Positions 1 to 14,201 are shown, numbered from the stretch's first letter. The stretch is 64,000 nucleotides of DNA from Agelaius tricolor (GCA_023055355.1 JALJCS010000001.1:91807381-91871380); one strand, 5' to 3'. The notes: generated by a model not told the origin, from the letters alone. A program made the numbers and translations.

Positions 1-27
1 CTGCTGCTGACCTTGTTTCCTCCCCAG

Positions 28-215
28 TGGCTATCTGAAGGAAGAGAGATGTCCTAGGAGCTGGTGCGACCTGGAAAACCCAGATTCCCCCATCATTCGA
101 CTGGGATTGTCCTCCATGACCTTTGCCAAGACACTCCCCCCACCTACTGCTTCTGTCTGGCATTGATAAAAGCAGAAAACATATTTATCTAATAAACAGT
201 CTTGTGAGGATGAAA
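28..215 (+). other. Candidate 3'-terminal exon at the window edge (unproven)
   Basis: A good splice acceptor ends at 27: a pyrimidine-rich tract follows a branch-point-like CTGAC and closes with CCCCAG. If the exon starts at 28, the frame beginning at 29 is open for 45 codons (it starts GYLKEERCPRSW) and stops with TGA at 164-166. A canonical AATAAA lies at 191-196, and T/G-rich sequence follows within about 50 bases, as expected for cleavage near 205-220. Together this is the layout of a last exon with a very short 3' untranslated region. I do not recognise the peptide. Upstream exons would lie outside the window. A long non-coding RNA exon or chance are equally possible. Confidence 0.25.
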
Positions 216-3200
216 TCTAGCAATGACTGCAAGAAACTCAGTTGCTGTGTAGTGAAGACTGTTTAAGTGTGTGGATAAAAGGCAGCTTTATGTTAAGGTT
301 CTCCTGGTGCTTCCTCACTTGCTGCTGTTTGACTAAGCAAGCCCAAACATCCACATTTTCTGAATGAAAGAACTTAAAAAGAAGTCTCTGAAGGGAGGGA
401 AAAGGTTAAAGCCTCCACAGGACACTCTGCAGAAGTACTTGCTTTGCTCTAAAAGAATGGATTAAAAAACACACGACTTTAGGAGAGACCAAATTACATC
501 CTTTCTGGCCTTGGAAGTGGAGATCCCTATGCACTCCAGCAAAGCAAATCCTTGTCCCCCCCACCTTTTATTACTGCAAACATTGGCTATATTCTGTTTA
601 GAAGTCAATTTTTAAGTAAATTGAGAAAGGCCTCATGTGAAGGCAGCTCTGCTACCCTAAACAAGGCTCAAGCATAATCAGTTTCTGCATGCTGCTCTAA
701 GTTGCCTACTCAAGCACTTCCCTACAGATCTGGCTGCCTCTGTGGAGGATGCTGATATAAAAACACAAGGATGGCATTCCCTGATCCCCATTCCTGAGGT
801 GCCAGAGCTGGGAGCTGTAGGTGTGTAATCACCCTTCTGCAGCACGCACATCTGAAAGTGGTCAGCTCCCAAATCCTCTTGTGAACCCAGCCCACAAAAT
901 GGAAACCTTTTGTTTCTGAAATAGGCAAAGTCTTATGACTTTTTCCAATGATTTCCCCACACCCCCCCTAAATTTTTTGGCTGGAGCCTAGTCACTAAAT
1001 CTAACCCAAATTCAAAAATAGCTTCAGCTGTCAGTGGGGAGGGGAAGGCCTGACTCCAGTGTGATGTTCCAAAAATCTGGGCTTTTGTGTGAGCTTAAGT
1101 AGAGGGAGGTTGGTTTGGGTTTTTAATAGTCCACCAAACCTCATCCTGTCCTGACACTGGAACTTTACTCAGAGCTGTTTCTGCTTTGTTGATGTTGTAT
1201 ACCCAAGAGTTTTGACAAGATGTTAATAGTGTACTCAGTGTGTGCTTGGTTCACAGCAACTGATGCTCATTGACATCTGAGCTGCTTTCTAAATGAGCTT
1301 TCCAAGTTCTTCATGATTAACATTTTAATATTTCCCACTATATTTTTTTCAACAGATGACTTCAATGCAGAGGAAAAATCCTTTCTGCATCCAGGCAACT
1401 AAAGAAGAGGTGGGAACAGATTTAACAGATTTTTGATTTGTTTTTTAGCTTTAAAAGATAATTTGATTTGACTCTTTCCATGACAACAATTCTCTTGCTC
1501 TTTTTCAAATCCCAGAATTTCCTTTTCTAAAATTCTTTCATTTCACAAATATCCATATTGGGACTTAGGTTATTTTAACCAAAGTTGAAACCATAGGGTT
1601 TTTTTTTAAATCTTGGGTACATGATCTAGCAAGGATACTTTACCTTCTATTTAGAGAACCAGAAACTCTGTGCTTATTCCTGATTCTCTAGTGCAGAAGC
1701 AAGAAGAGCATCAGCCCTCAGCAGGATGAAGGGTGAGATCCCAAACTTAACCTTTGTGAACAATCTCTTGATTTGTACCATTAACTTCTATGTAGTCACT
1801 TCCAAAGAACAGCCTTAATTACTATGACCTTGGGCAGCCATATCTGGTCTTGAGAAAAGCAGGGACACTCTGTAAGTACATTAATGGGGCTATAAAAGTT
1901 GTCTCCAGGAAGGAGAGAACAAGTGTGATGAATTGAGTTAGCAGGAAATGGAGCCAGCCACAATAGTTCTGGGAGACCTGTTTGTGGTCTTGCTCTCAAA
2001 CCATAACCAACTGCAGCCAAGCGTGACTTCACTATTGTTTTTGAGGTGGCCCTGGTGAGTTTTTTATAAGGTTAGAGATAGGATTCCTTGGCATGCAGCC
2101 TGGACTCCGCTGCTTCTTTCGTGGGAGGGAGGCTGTTGGGTTTTCCCTGCTGTCTCCTGCCTCAGAAGTTGAACTCAGTTGCTACAGCACACTGAAAGCA
2201 CCCTGGAAATTGAAGGTTTTTTCCCTTCTATATGGTTGGTAAAATAGCCAGAGCCCTGAGCTACCCTACCACCGAGCCTGCATGTGCATTCCACACAACC
2301 AGGACTTTGTGCATGTGGAGCAGTTCATCACCATGAGCACACCACTGCAGTCAGCAGCAGTTCCCATGAAGGCAAGGATGGATTTTTTTCTCTGTGGGAA
2401 GTGGGAAAAGCAGTGCAGGGAACTGGCAGTGTGACCAAAACCACGTGAAGAGTCTGTGTTGGAGTACATCTTTGAAGGCACACATCCTTGGCCGAGTAAA
2501 AGAGGACTGACAACCCTTGTGCCTCTTGCTCTTCTCCTTAATTCCTGGTTAGGAATGGAGCCTGTGGCAGCCTGGACATGGTTGTCTGTCTTGTGGACAT
2601 ATTCCTCTAGCTGCAGACTGGAGTGGGACCTTCATAATTGGCAATGGTGATGGTTTTTGCAGACTTTGGGGGTTTTGGTCAGCCTTAGAGGTCTGTCATT
2701 ACTCTGCCACCTCGAACTGGTGACTGTGAATGTTGTATTCACTTACCCACTCACATGGAGCAATAAAGCCCTAAAGCTCCTGCATCTCTGTAGATACTAC
2801 AAATCCTTCTGTGGCTGTAGAGCTGATCCTGTCTCCTTTGTTGATAACATGTGTGCGCTTATGCCATCCACCCCAACCAAAGCTGCTCTGCAATTCCTGT
2901 TTATTTGACTTGCTTTATAAAGTAACGTGCCAATTTGAAAATCATTAGGTATTCCTACCAGGAGTCAAAGACCACATTCAGAGTGGATTACACGCATGTT
3001 TCTTAAAAGTGTTAATGTGCTAATCTACTGGTTACTTGATCCAGGCAAAATGCCATGATATTCCACATGAGCAAAATACTACGGTTCTTGGAGATTTCAT
3101 ATAAATATTACCCACTGTGTTTCCACATTTGAAGTGTTATACTTGTCTATTAAAATCAACAAGCTGGAACTAGTATCTGGAAATAAGTGATATTACTATT

Positions 3201-6200
3201 TTATTTATGAACTTCAGATTCTTTTTAATGAAATACCTTACAAATAAGGAACAGAACATGAATCTTGCTGTTATTTCATGTATTCTGTGTAAATATTTCA
3301 GCTATGCCTTGCAGCAATAAAAGCACATTATACACACTGCGCATTACCATTGTGACCAATAATGTTTGACTTACTGTGCTGTATTTAGTCCAAAACCAAA
3401 ACAGAGTCAGGGCAACATCATGGCTGTTTTAACAGTATGCTGTAAGTAAGGCATGCAATGAATAAGGCCTCACACTAAATGAGAGCTTGTTCATTATGAA
3501 GTTGCTTGGATTATAGAGTACTCCTGACTCTGTTAAAGAGCAAAAATTCCTTATTTGTGCTCTGAAACAGGGGTGGGACGAGGCCACACAAACAGTAGCC
3601 AGCCTGTGCTTTTGCAGTTCACAGCATGGCCCCCAGTGTTTCTTGCAAAGCAAATGCATGAATGGGAGAATACACTAACTTTTGGTACAGAGGGACCCCT
3701 CCAGTGAGCCTGCAGGTATCACCCAGACATACCCAGAACTCTCTCTGCTGGGGAACATAGGGTCACTTCCACTTCTTTTCTTTTATGCTTAAGCTAAAAG
3801 GCCTTGTTGCTCTAAGGAGCAAAGGCCATTGCTGTGTCAGGATTTGGCTCTCATTGACTCCCTCTCCTTATCAAAGGGAGCATGAGGATGCAGGAGGCTC
3901 CATCACTGTGCAGTATCTGACTGAGAGAGACCTTCCCTCCTATTAATATGGCGCCAGTAGGGACAATTCTTTTATTTCTTTTGTTTGCTGTCATGCCATC
4001 TAGTTCAAGGAAAAAAAGACCTGTGTATTCTCCAGCTCAGCCTCAGATAGGCTTTTTTTTGTGTGATGTGGCTTTTTTTTTCAGCAAAGTTTCAATGAGG
4101 CTGAATGTAGATGTAGACACAGCAATACTTCTGAGCCTTACAATCCGGGGCATGAAATTTATGTTGGTTAGAACTAGTAGGGAAAAAGTGTGTAGTTACT
4201 GGTTTCATAATAATCTGGTAAGCTAACACACAGTATGAGCCATCTTTTCCTCCTTTTCATCTTTTTTGGAATCTTATTTTTAATTTTTATTAAACTGCCA
4301 GAGGAAAAAATATTTCTAGTTGTTTTAAACTCCCTTCAAATATTTTTTCAGGTCAATTCCAACTTGCTCTTCTCCCATCAATTTAGGCCACTGAACTGGA
4401 AACCCTCACATTTTCTCAGTGCTACTATTATACATATACCCATCATTTAAGGCTTAAGTAGAAGTTGACTTATATGCATTCCTTGGGTATAGATTTCACT
4501 TTGTATGGCTGCCAGACACTTACATTCTTCTTATCAAGGGTATCACATGAGCCATAAGGAGACAATAGGCCATATATCTTTGTATTCAGTGATAGAGGCT
4601 TGGGCCTGCCCATCTGCCATCTCTTGATGTACCCCCTGCTACAGCTAAACTTTAACAAGTGTCTTTTATTCAGAGCTTATTCAGAGTGGACGTGGGATAA
4701 GAGTTAGGCTAGAAAACCACCTTTGGTTTAGAGACAGATGTGCAGCTAATGATGTCACAGCTGGTAAGACAACAGGCTTAGGGGATTGATAATGGCATAC
4801 AGAGCCAGTTCTTTTGGATCATATTTTGCTTAAGATGCCAGTACGTACAGTAGAAAATTACATCTGAAATCCATTTGTGACATCTGGTAAAGGTGATGCA
4901 ATCTTATCTCCTTTCTGAGCATGTCACGGGTCTGCAGTGTTTGACCAACATTGCTAGCCCAGCTGGTAGCCTTGACAGTCCCAGTGAAAATACTCAGCCA
5001 CTGGGCCCCTTGGCACATGGTCCTCTGTCTGTCTGCTCTGTCCAATGGCCCAGGCTCACGTCTCTGCAGCCACTTTAAGGTCTTGGCTTTGGGACCTAAA
5101 TAATAAGCATGGTAGGAGAATTGCCTGCTAAATGGATGATCTGTCAGAGGGCAACTCAGACCATGAAAGGAAGAGGGGTGCTGGTCTGTCTGCAGGGATT
5201 ACTGAAGGAGCCTTTGGTGTCACACTCCATGCCAAGGGATCTCATGCAAATGTCTCAAATTAGGTGAGATAAATCCAGATATTTTCCTCTATGGCTTCAG
5301 TCAAGAGTTTTTCATTAATTTATTTAAAGACACTGGGACACAGGTACAGCCAGACTGCGAAGTCAGGAACAGAAGAAGGAGATCTTACAGCCCATTTTAA
5401 TATCACAAGAAGCTCTTATTCATGGAAGATCCTATGCTCCAGTAAGAGCAATCCATATTTTCTTGATATTCTCCCTTTGTTCAGTCCTCTGTGAATCCAA
5501 CTGTTTTTGGACACGAAATGAAAAAAGCCCTCCAAGCTCTGACTTAGATGGTGTTAGAACTTCAGCTCTCTTGAGGAAAAAAAATTAAATAGCCACACAC
5601 AGACTAAAATGGTAACACGGCAAATCAGCCAAAGCTCGTCAGCATGTAACCAAGGCTGCATTGTTCTTCCCTTCCTCCCTGCCAATAATTTTTGAGTCTA
5701 AGGATATTCTGCTATAATTCATTTCCTGTGCTTAAGAAATTCTGTCCATGATGCCAGAATATCTAAATCTGGTAATTACTTCCACTGTCCCACTTGGCAC
5801 AGCTCTGTTTAAGCTCCCAATTAAATCTTGTAGCGTAGAAGTGAGAAGTGATGCTACATTGGTTTAGAACATCACTAAAGTCAAGGTTAGCAGAAGACAG
5901 ATTTGCAGATTACTCTGGAATGATGATGTCAAGGCAGGAGTCTTGCTCAAAGCCTCTCCCTGACTTGTAGAAACATTTCTGTTGAGGTTGTTTTTAGTTA
6001 GTATTTATTTGTGCACATCTGAGACTTGGATTGGTCTTCCAGTGCTATTTTAGTGAAGTAGTAGAGAGAAATAAATGTTTTAAGGTTTGCTAGCTTGTAT
6101 GAGACAGTCTCTGAGTTGTCAGAAAACTGTTTCAATCCAGCTGAGATGAAACAATCAAGTTTTCACACAGATATTACTTCTTAACAATGCCCTTTCCCTA

Positions 6201-8583
6201 CAGCTATTCAATATTTAGTTTCAATTCGTAGGCCTCTTAAATTGAGTTAGCGATACAGCATAATCCTGGAGCTATCCTGTCTCTAATCCTGTAACAATAC
6301 ATTTTGTCAGTTCAAAAAATGGTCTCTCTTTCTTTCTATTTTTTCTTTTTTGTTTGTCCCAAAGGCAAACATGCTCATGCTCCAGGAATGTGTCTATTGC
6401 AGCCAAAAGAGGAAATCCAACTAATCAAAATGTTATCAGCAATTAACAAAATAGTTTAATGATTTTTTCAGCATTTCAGAAAAAAGAAAATAAAACACCA
6501 GGTCTCACTAAGTTTATTTAGCTGCACTAGACTCTGGTATTCTGCCAATGTTCTTTATAACAGGGATTTAGAAGTTAATAGTATTGGAGATTAGAAATTG
6601 GTGTCAGTTACAGAACTGTGCAAAGTGATTTCTTTGCATTAAGACATAACAGCTGAAATGAATAAAATACATTTCATTCTTACTTTTTTCATTTAGCTGT
6701 AATTGCAGTTTTGGCATGCTGGCCAAGTCTCTTTGTCCTGGCAGGACTACTCCATTCCTCACTCAAAGAATACCGGGAAAAATTTTAAAAAGGAATGGAT
6801 ATCATAATTTGTCCTGAAACAAAAAACAGCCAACTCAACAAAACCACTAGCCCCTTTACATGTAGCACAGAAAACCCTGATTAAAAAGTAAACAAACAAG
6901 AGGAGACTGTGTGCCAGCTCAGCACAGGAACCTGCTCCTGCCAGCCTGGCAGCTGCTGAAGGCTGTTGTCTGCAGTCTGGCCTGGAGTGGCCACATTACA
7001 CCCTCAGCTCTGGGGCTCTCACCCGCCAAAACCATTGCCACTGCCCTGAGATGCTCTGGCAGTACCATGTCTGGATCCTGACCTTCTCTGCATGAGCCTG
7101 GAGTGGAATGTCCCCTGCCTGCCAGCAGTGACAGCCGAACGCGCCTGCTCCTCCAGCTGGGGCTGGAGAGTCCGATGCCAGCCGTGGCCCACGTGCGAGG
7201 GAAAGGTTCGCAGCCGCTCCTGAGGAGGGAGGCAGTAACATCAATGCAGGCATGTTTTCATGCTCTTCCATAGCAATTCACAGCTACAGCTAAAAATAAT
7301 ACATAGCAGCCTTTAAAGTTGCCCAAAAGCTCTTAATTAAAGTTGCTGGGGGACACGAAGGGGGTGGAATCACAGAAAACCCATTGATTAGGTTCAATAG
7401 GGCCTTGTTATTAAAAATGGAATTTGGGGCCCCAGAGTAACCCTTTAAACAGATCTTTGTCAAATACCTCAATGATTCAGCATGTGCAATTCCACATTAA
7501 GGATTTAGTACAAAGTTAATAACATAAGTGATTTTAATGGACTGAGCGTGTCCACGTGTGTGTGCATGTGTACTTGTAAGGGATTATAGTTTTCCAACTA
7601 CTAATTTCCTTGAGAATTAAAATGTTAATATCTGACACACACTTGAAAGCCTCACAACAACAAACAAAAGTTAAGCCGAGTTGTTAGCACACAGAGAAAG
7701 TACAGAAAACTTGCCAAGATCACCCATTTCAGTTTTATATAACCAATAGCTTATAAACACTTAACTGGAATCTGTGCAAAAATGTGTTTCTGGGCTGAAA
7801 CCACCTGCCATGTCCGGTTTCAAATAAATGCCACCTGCTGAGGATCAGCCTTTGACAAACATGTGAGCAAATCAGTTTTAGTCCAGCAAAGTGCCACTCA
7901 AGAGCAGTGAGTCTCGTCTCACTGAGGAACACAGGGTTTGGATCACAGATGAAAAGAACCCCGTGCTGTAGCAGATGCAGCTGTGGTCTAGATAGCAGTG
8001 GTTTTAATGGCTGTTTAACAAGGGCTATCTCTTACCAGGGAAGCACTTGTTAGCCATCCTTATTTACTAGTGATACCAGACAGGGCAAGATAGAAAATTT
8101 ATTTTTATTAGGGAAAAATAATAACAATAACGCGACTTTAGTGATTTCTTAAAGGGCAAGTAAAGCATGCTTTATTTGTTATAAATAGTTTTATGAACAA
8201 AAATTTCTTTAAATGCTAATCTTCAGGTAAGACCCTGGGGCACAAAACCTAATAGCTGTGGGAAGGCCCCTTGTGTACATGAGCAGCTTTACACAGATGT
8301 GCGTGGACCACTAGCAAGGGGCACATCCTGCATGCCCCAGTTGGCTTTCTGGCCACAGGCAGAACCATCCTGGCAAGACCTGAGAGGCCCTTTAAAGAGG
8401 ATCCTTTGGAGAATGTCCTTAGAGGTCTTGCTTCAGAGCATATTCTGTACCAGGATGGCCCTGTAGGAGGAGAACCATCATCATCCCCTGCCATTTCCTA
8501 AATAAGACTCATGACAGTGTTACCAGAAAGTCATGTTACAGGGCCCTTTGTATCTTGGAGGTGTTAGGCAGTGATTACTGCCT
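216..8583. other. Unique non-coding DNA, nothing recognised apart from one CpG patch
   Basis: AT-rich sequence with only short, overlapping open frames on both strands. None has a recognisable domain, splice context or protein-like composition. I saw no repeat family I can name. The only compositional feature is the CpG-dense patch near 7133-7225, listed separately. Conserved regulatory elements may be present but cannot be recognised from one sequence. Confidence 0.6.
7133..7225. other. Small CpG-dense patch
   Basis: About nine CpG dinucleotides fall within roughly 90 bases, in a neighbourhood where CpG is otherwise rare. The flanking 6900-7270 stretch is GC-richer than its surroundings. 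It is too short for a standard CpG island. It could be a small unmethylated regulatory element or a relic of a GC-rich insertion. There is no TATA box or initiator I would trust. Confidence 0.35.
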
Positions 8584-8646
8584 AACTAGATCCTGCTTTT
8601 TACCAACTAGACCCTGCTTTTTACTGACTAGATCCTGCTTTATCTT
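8584..8646. repeat. Three-copy 21-bp tandem repeat
   Basis: Three adjacent 21-base units lie at 8584-8604, 8605-8625 and 8626-8646. All share the core ACTAGAtCCTGCTTTtta with one to a few mismatches per unit. This is a minisatellite-like duplication in non-coding DNA with no coding context. Confidence 0.85.
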
Positions 8647-9424
8647 TGTCTTTTTTGGTAGAGTAACATACACTGCATTTTTACAGTGTAGTACGTACTT
8701 TTCTGGGAAGTTCAGGAGCAAACTTTGGAGCTGAGTATGATCATCAGGAATTATGAAGCTACAGTGAGAACAAACATTAATAAAGCAGTATTTGATTTAC
8801 AAACCTGTTTGGACAGAGGAGATGCTCCTCAGCTGCATTGCAGGACAGTGCAGCCCTTGGCCATGCTGAGCCACGTGGGGCCCTGTGCAGAAAGCTTTTT
8901 GGTTTCTTGCCAAAGAAAACCTTTGCCTGCTCTGAGACAGGCTGCAACCTGGGCTCCTCAGAGATCAATTCACTGCTAGCACTGGGAAGTGAGCAGCAGC
9001 AGAAGGTGGCAACATAGTAAAAGGTTTTGTGGAGGTTTGCTGTTCATGGCCTGAAGAAATGCTGGTTCTATTGAAGCACCAGGGCCAAAGGAAAGTAGCT
9101 GGGATGCCTGGCCAGGCTCATCTGTGCCTAGAGAAGGGCATCAGAGGCAGCAGTCATAAGCCTGACTGGCATACATCAAATCCTGGGCTATAGGTCCACA
9201 CGAGAGCACTTTGCTCAGAGCAGCATTGCAGCAAAATTGAACGTTACTTTCCTAACACAATGGCCGCAAATTTCTAAGTGATTGTTTGTCATGTCCTTAG
9301 TCCCCATGAGTGCCCAGGACTGATGGAGGCACAGCTGCAGCACAGTGTGAAGAGAGTTTTCCATGCAGGTCAGGAGAAGAATAGCATCTAAGCAGGCCAG
9401 GGAGGAAGGTGGGGATTTGGCAGG

Positions 9425-9560
9425 TCAGACATAGGATAGCATAGAAGCTCATCCCCTGCTCAAACAAGAGACAAAGTAACCTTAGAGGTGCTGTCCTGGA
9501 TCTGCTTAAGTATTTGATGAAACTTCTCTGGGAGACAGTCTCTGCCTCCTTTCACCATTA
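9425..9560 (-). mobile_element. Degraded CR1 LINE 3'-end fragment
   Basis: The plus strand carries, in order, several blocks of the reverse-complemented avian CR1 3' end: an ATAGAA-like terminus, CCCCTGCTCAAAC, a CTTAGAG block followed by CCTGGAT, and a CTTCTCTGGG block ending in TTTCACC. Their order and spacing match the family, but identity is low, so this would be an old copy in minus orientation. There is no open frame; only the untranslated 3' region is represented. Confidence 0.45.
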
Positions 9561-12500
9561 AATATTTTATCCCAGTTAACTCTTCTGCTACACTAGTACA
9601 AGCTTTACTTAATTTCATGAGACTATTACCAAAACACTGATTTCACTGAAAAAAAGAGGTGGTTTTGTTCTTGGTATGAAATACTATGAAATTTAAACTA
9701 TTTAAGTCTTGTTCTGATTTGTAATGGAAACAAGTTTGAACATGCCAAATATGTCCAGAAATGGTAATTCCATTTTTTTTTTTGGACCAGCTGTATTTTC
9801 AATGCTTGCTATTTTCCTGGAAATACCCAAAATATTTATTGCATTTTTTTAATTTCTGCATATCTTTTTTTCCAAAACAAGTTTTTTTTGTTTGTTTGTT
9901 TGGTGTTTTTTTTGGTTTTTTTTTTAATCTTAAATGGGTGCAGAGAAAAAGTAAAAAGTATATCCCACCCTGGTGAGTCCAAATCAAGAAAATTTGGAAA
10001 TCCTACTTTTACTTGCATATTAATAGTAATTTCTGAGGCAGCCCCTTGGTTTTTCAAGGGTTGTTGCCTGGTTTTTGAACATGTGTGATTGTTTTCTTGT
10101 GTCCCAGACAGCAGCAGTAAGAGGGAAGTCACCGTTTGCCCTACAAAACCACCTTTCCCATAGGAGCAAAGGTGTTACAAGTGAGGCTGTGGGAGTACAA
10201 GGAGGCTGACAGTCACACGGATGTTTTACATTAAGAAAGCCCATAATCTTGAGTGCTATCTGCTCAGAAATTCCTACATCATATTCCAGCCACCAAAGCA
10301 CCATTTTGCACCTTTTCTGGGTGTTGCTCCAGTTATGTCATCCTCCTGATGGATTTTAAGTCAATCTCTGAGCTGATGCTCAGCTGCCAAAGGTCTCATG
10401 GCATGCACTGCCTTTCCATAGTCTCGTGGCATGTGACATATGCAAGCCAGACCCCAAATGTAAGGGAAGAAAGAGGCTCAGGATGCTTTTCCCACTGTCA
10501 GGGGTGAGCAGGACTCTCAGAAGGTGTTTGGAGCCCCACTCAATGGCTGGGCGTGTGGAATGCCAGAAGGAAGGGGTGAGACAAGAGAAGGGCTTGGCTG
10601 TAGTCTCCCATCTGGAATGGAGTGGGAAAAGAGGGGCTGGGGCAGGCAGGCAGTGTACAGACACCCAGGCTACAGAAGGAGGTAGGACTGGAATCCCCTT
10701 TCCTGTGTAAATCTTGCTCTGCTGCTGCAGGGAGACGGCAAGATTTTTGCATGAAAGCTAAACCCTCTGGTCCCTGAGATGCTGAGGGTATGAGTTGAGG
10801 TGAGAAAGAGGCTGAGGGGTGAGTGGATCACGCCCCTGTCTCTGGGAGATTGTCTGTTGTTCCCAGCCTGATTTTACTCAGCTTGCCCAGAGTAATTTCT
10901 ACACCTTGAGCATTTCCCCCAAACAAAGGAGCAGGGAAGTACCAAGGTGGCATCCAAGTAATTGTTCCATGGACTCCTTTTTAATACTGCTTGTTTGCTA
11001 TATGAATTAAGGACTGAGTTCATACGGCTTTAGGGCCAGTCTTATGGTAAGAGACCTGCCTTTCACTCAAGAAAGGGGAATAACACTGCTTGAAGAACCC
11101 TTTATGGCTGGAGCTTCACACAGCATAAAGTCGGGATTAGATGTTTCAGGCAGTGCAAATGCGTGGACTTGTAATGTGTCTGCTTGGGCCCCAGCTAATC
11201 CCAACAGGTGCCATGCAGACATACTGCACATTAAAGATTTGTTGTGGGGATGAGGGTAAAAATAGCACGAGGCTGGGAGAAAAAGTACATTTCAAAAGCA
11301 GTTTTCCTCTGCACAGAAATTCTGTACTTGCAAACAAATTTCACTCCTACACAAGATCCACATTCACTAATTTTATTTATGCTCATATGCAGTTTGGAGG
11401 AGAGTCTCAAATATGCCGATCCAGCATTGTTGGATTTAAAGAAATTAATAAAAACAACTCCAAGCAGCTGGTTGAAACAATTATGCTTTTCACAGAAAGC
11501 TTGCAGACTGCACAGAAAGTTATGAAAATAATCCTTTCAATTAGTGTGTGGTCAGTGCACCTGCAAAGGAGACTTGTCCAAGTAAAAGTATCAACTAGTG
11601 TCAATGAGAACAATTCATGAATTCATCATGAGGGCCTTTTTCTATTACCACATTTACACAGATGTGAATCCCTGGGGTGCAGACACCAGAAGGGTAACCC
11701 TACTGTAATCCAAAGAGCATGAGAAACATGAGCTCAGATCAGGAAAGCTATTAATTTTTGTGTATATTTGACTTCAGCATCTTTTCCCCTCTTGCACACA
11801 CTGCATTTAATAATCATATCTATCTGCCTTCCTTGCATTTCTCAGCTCTCTAGTAAGAAATAACATATTAATTCCTGGTGAAAAATGACATCAGCTAGAG
11901 GACTCCAGAAGACGAAAGGGATTTGAGCTCTGTAATTTTATCACCTGTACCACAGTTGTAAATGAGTTCATCAAGCTGGTAGAATAATACTCATATTGTA
12001 GTGCAGTTTTAACCCACGGGTACTGGGTGCTGCAGCATTATTATACATTGCCCAATGGGTCATCACAGCGGAGTGACATTAGAGGGGATCAACTGAATAA
12101 TTTGGAAAAAAGTGTTGAAAGAATGGAAAGTCCTGAAGCAAAGACAGCTGAGATGAAAGTGGAAGTTGTGTAAAGTGTATAACATGTCTTCTTTGTCTTG
12201 ATCTACTACAATTTTCTTTTGTAATTATGTAAGAACCTCATATTTCTGTAATAACAGAAGCTTGCATCAAATGATAACAACTGTGTACATTTGATCTATA
12301 AAATGAAGAAAACCAACAAGGTTGTAGCTCAGTAAATTCCTGAAACAGCATAAAATATAAAAAACAAAGGACTAGAAGACTGTGTTGTTTATCAGCAGCT
12401 TGTTGGTAGGAGACATTATTTTAATTAAAGTCTGTATTTATTGACTTCTTTTGTATCTGAGTATAATATTCTAGTGTTGCAACACACAAAGTAAAGGCCA

Positions 12501-13742
12501 GCAGGGTGTATGTCAAAAAGCCAGGCCACAAAGGGATTGCTCTGATATCAAAGACCTCTGCACACTTTGAACATTTAGATAAACATTAGTTTATCCAAAT
12601 TGCTTTAACAGTTTTTTCCAGGAAAAAAAACCAAAATGAAAAAGTGGTGAGACTTTGTATAAACTGCGGGTTTTTAGATCTGGCTACCATTAGCACATTT
12701 TCCTTTTAATTCCTAATTAATAACTAAGAAAAATGCCTATTGGTATGATATGACATGGTACATGCTTCCTCGTGGCTTCTTTTTGTATTCCCTGCAAACA
12801 AAAGGCAAATAGAGGTACTTGTAATGTATTCTCTGTTGTATGATGAGAGCACTGAGAAAGCCCCATGCAGCTGTAACGCCCATGATTGAGCTCTGCCCTG
12901 GGATTTGCTGCACCGTAAACGCAGGAGTCAAGGAAGCTCCAGAGCTGCTGGATGTCAGTGACACCCCTGATATTGGAAAATTGACTCCATCTCCACCTCC
13001 AGGGAAGGGGTGGGATGCAGCAGGACCGCATTGTACATATCCTAGTGAGAAGCATGCATGCAAGCCAAGGTGGAGATGGAGGGAACATGTAAACCACAAG
13101 TAATGCTTGGAACAGTTAAATGGTGTGTAGAGAGCACTGGTAACAAGATGGTGATCAAACCTCTCCTTCACTACTCCAGGAAAGTTAGTGTCTCCTTCAG
13201 CATGGAGGACACCATGCCTGCTGGTACCTTCTGGTCAAACCAGGAAAATGAGATAATAAAGTTTTTTCTTGCTCAATCTAAGTGTTTTGCTTTCAGTCAG
13301 TAGAATTCAGGAGTGTTAATGAGAGCAGGGTTTGGTCCAGAGATTTATTTCCCTACTTGTCTTTTGCTGGAAAAGAGGCTCAGTTTTGCAGTGCTTTGTC
13401 CCTGGAGAAGTCATTTGCACCTGTGCAGTGTAGGCAGCCCTGCCAAATCACAGGGAGGAGTGTTCGCGGTGCCAAATGGGCCTTGCTGATTTCTTATTCA
13501 GCAATCCCATCTTAGCCCCTTTTTCCTTTCTTGCCTCTCTCTGATGTGCCTGCTCAGCTCATTTGAAAGGTGTGCTTTGCAGCATTTGAAAGCAGTTTTC
13601 CACTGCCCCAAGTGCGCACAGTCCTGAGAGGGACAAGGGCAGAGCTCGTCAGCGGAGCCAAAGCACAGCATTCGCTTCCAATGCACGCTGGCAAGTCATT
13701 TCTCATGGATTTCAACAAAAGATGGGATTTAGCCCATCATCC

Positions 13743-13760
13743 TCCCCCCCCCCCCGCCCC
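13743..13760. repeat. Poly-C run
   Basis: A run of twelve to thirteen C is interrupted by one G and then continues with four C. It is simple low-complexity sequence inside a GC-richer patch. Confidence 0.85.
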
Positions 13761-14201
13761 AGGATTGCCATTAAGGCTCAGGCCATGGGGGAAATGGTGA
13801 GTGCTTCCAGACTGTTAATCACTGTGTGTTTACAGTCTTGGAAACCAGAATTAAAGATCCTTGGAAATCCAAACCCGAGCACTTCTAGGCCTGATTCAGT
13901 ACTGTTTTGTCCCCAGAGCAGGAACCTGCCGTGGTGCTTTGGCAGGGCTCTCCAGCCCTGCTGTGCAGGTGTGAGTGGCCGCTGTGCCGGGGAGCGTCCT
14001 GAGGACGCAAAGCCTCTGTACCCCGGCCAAGGTGAGCCCACTGCAGCCACCGGAGATGCGAGCTGGAAGAGCTGCTCCACGCATGACCTCCTTTCATCAC
14101 CCTTTGTGACCATCTCAGGAAGCTGACTGCTGCGCTGAGATAGCTTTACACTTCTTCTTTACAGCTGGTTGGAAGGGTTTAGGCTTTTTTACCTTGGGTT
14201 G

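Noticed and set aside
3313..3325. AATAAA near 3316 and several other isolated AATAAA hexamers
   Set aside because: They are expected often by chance in AT-rich DNA and have no linked exon.
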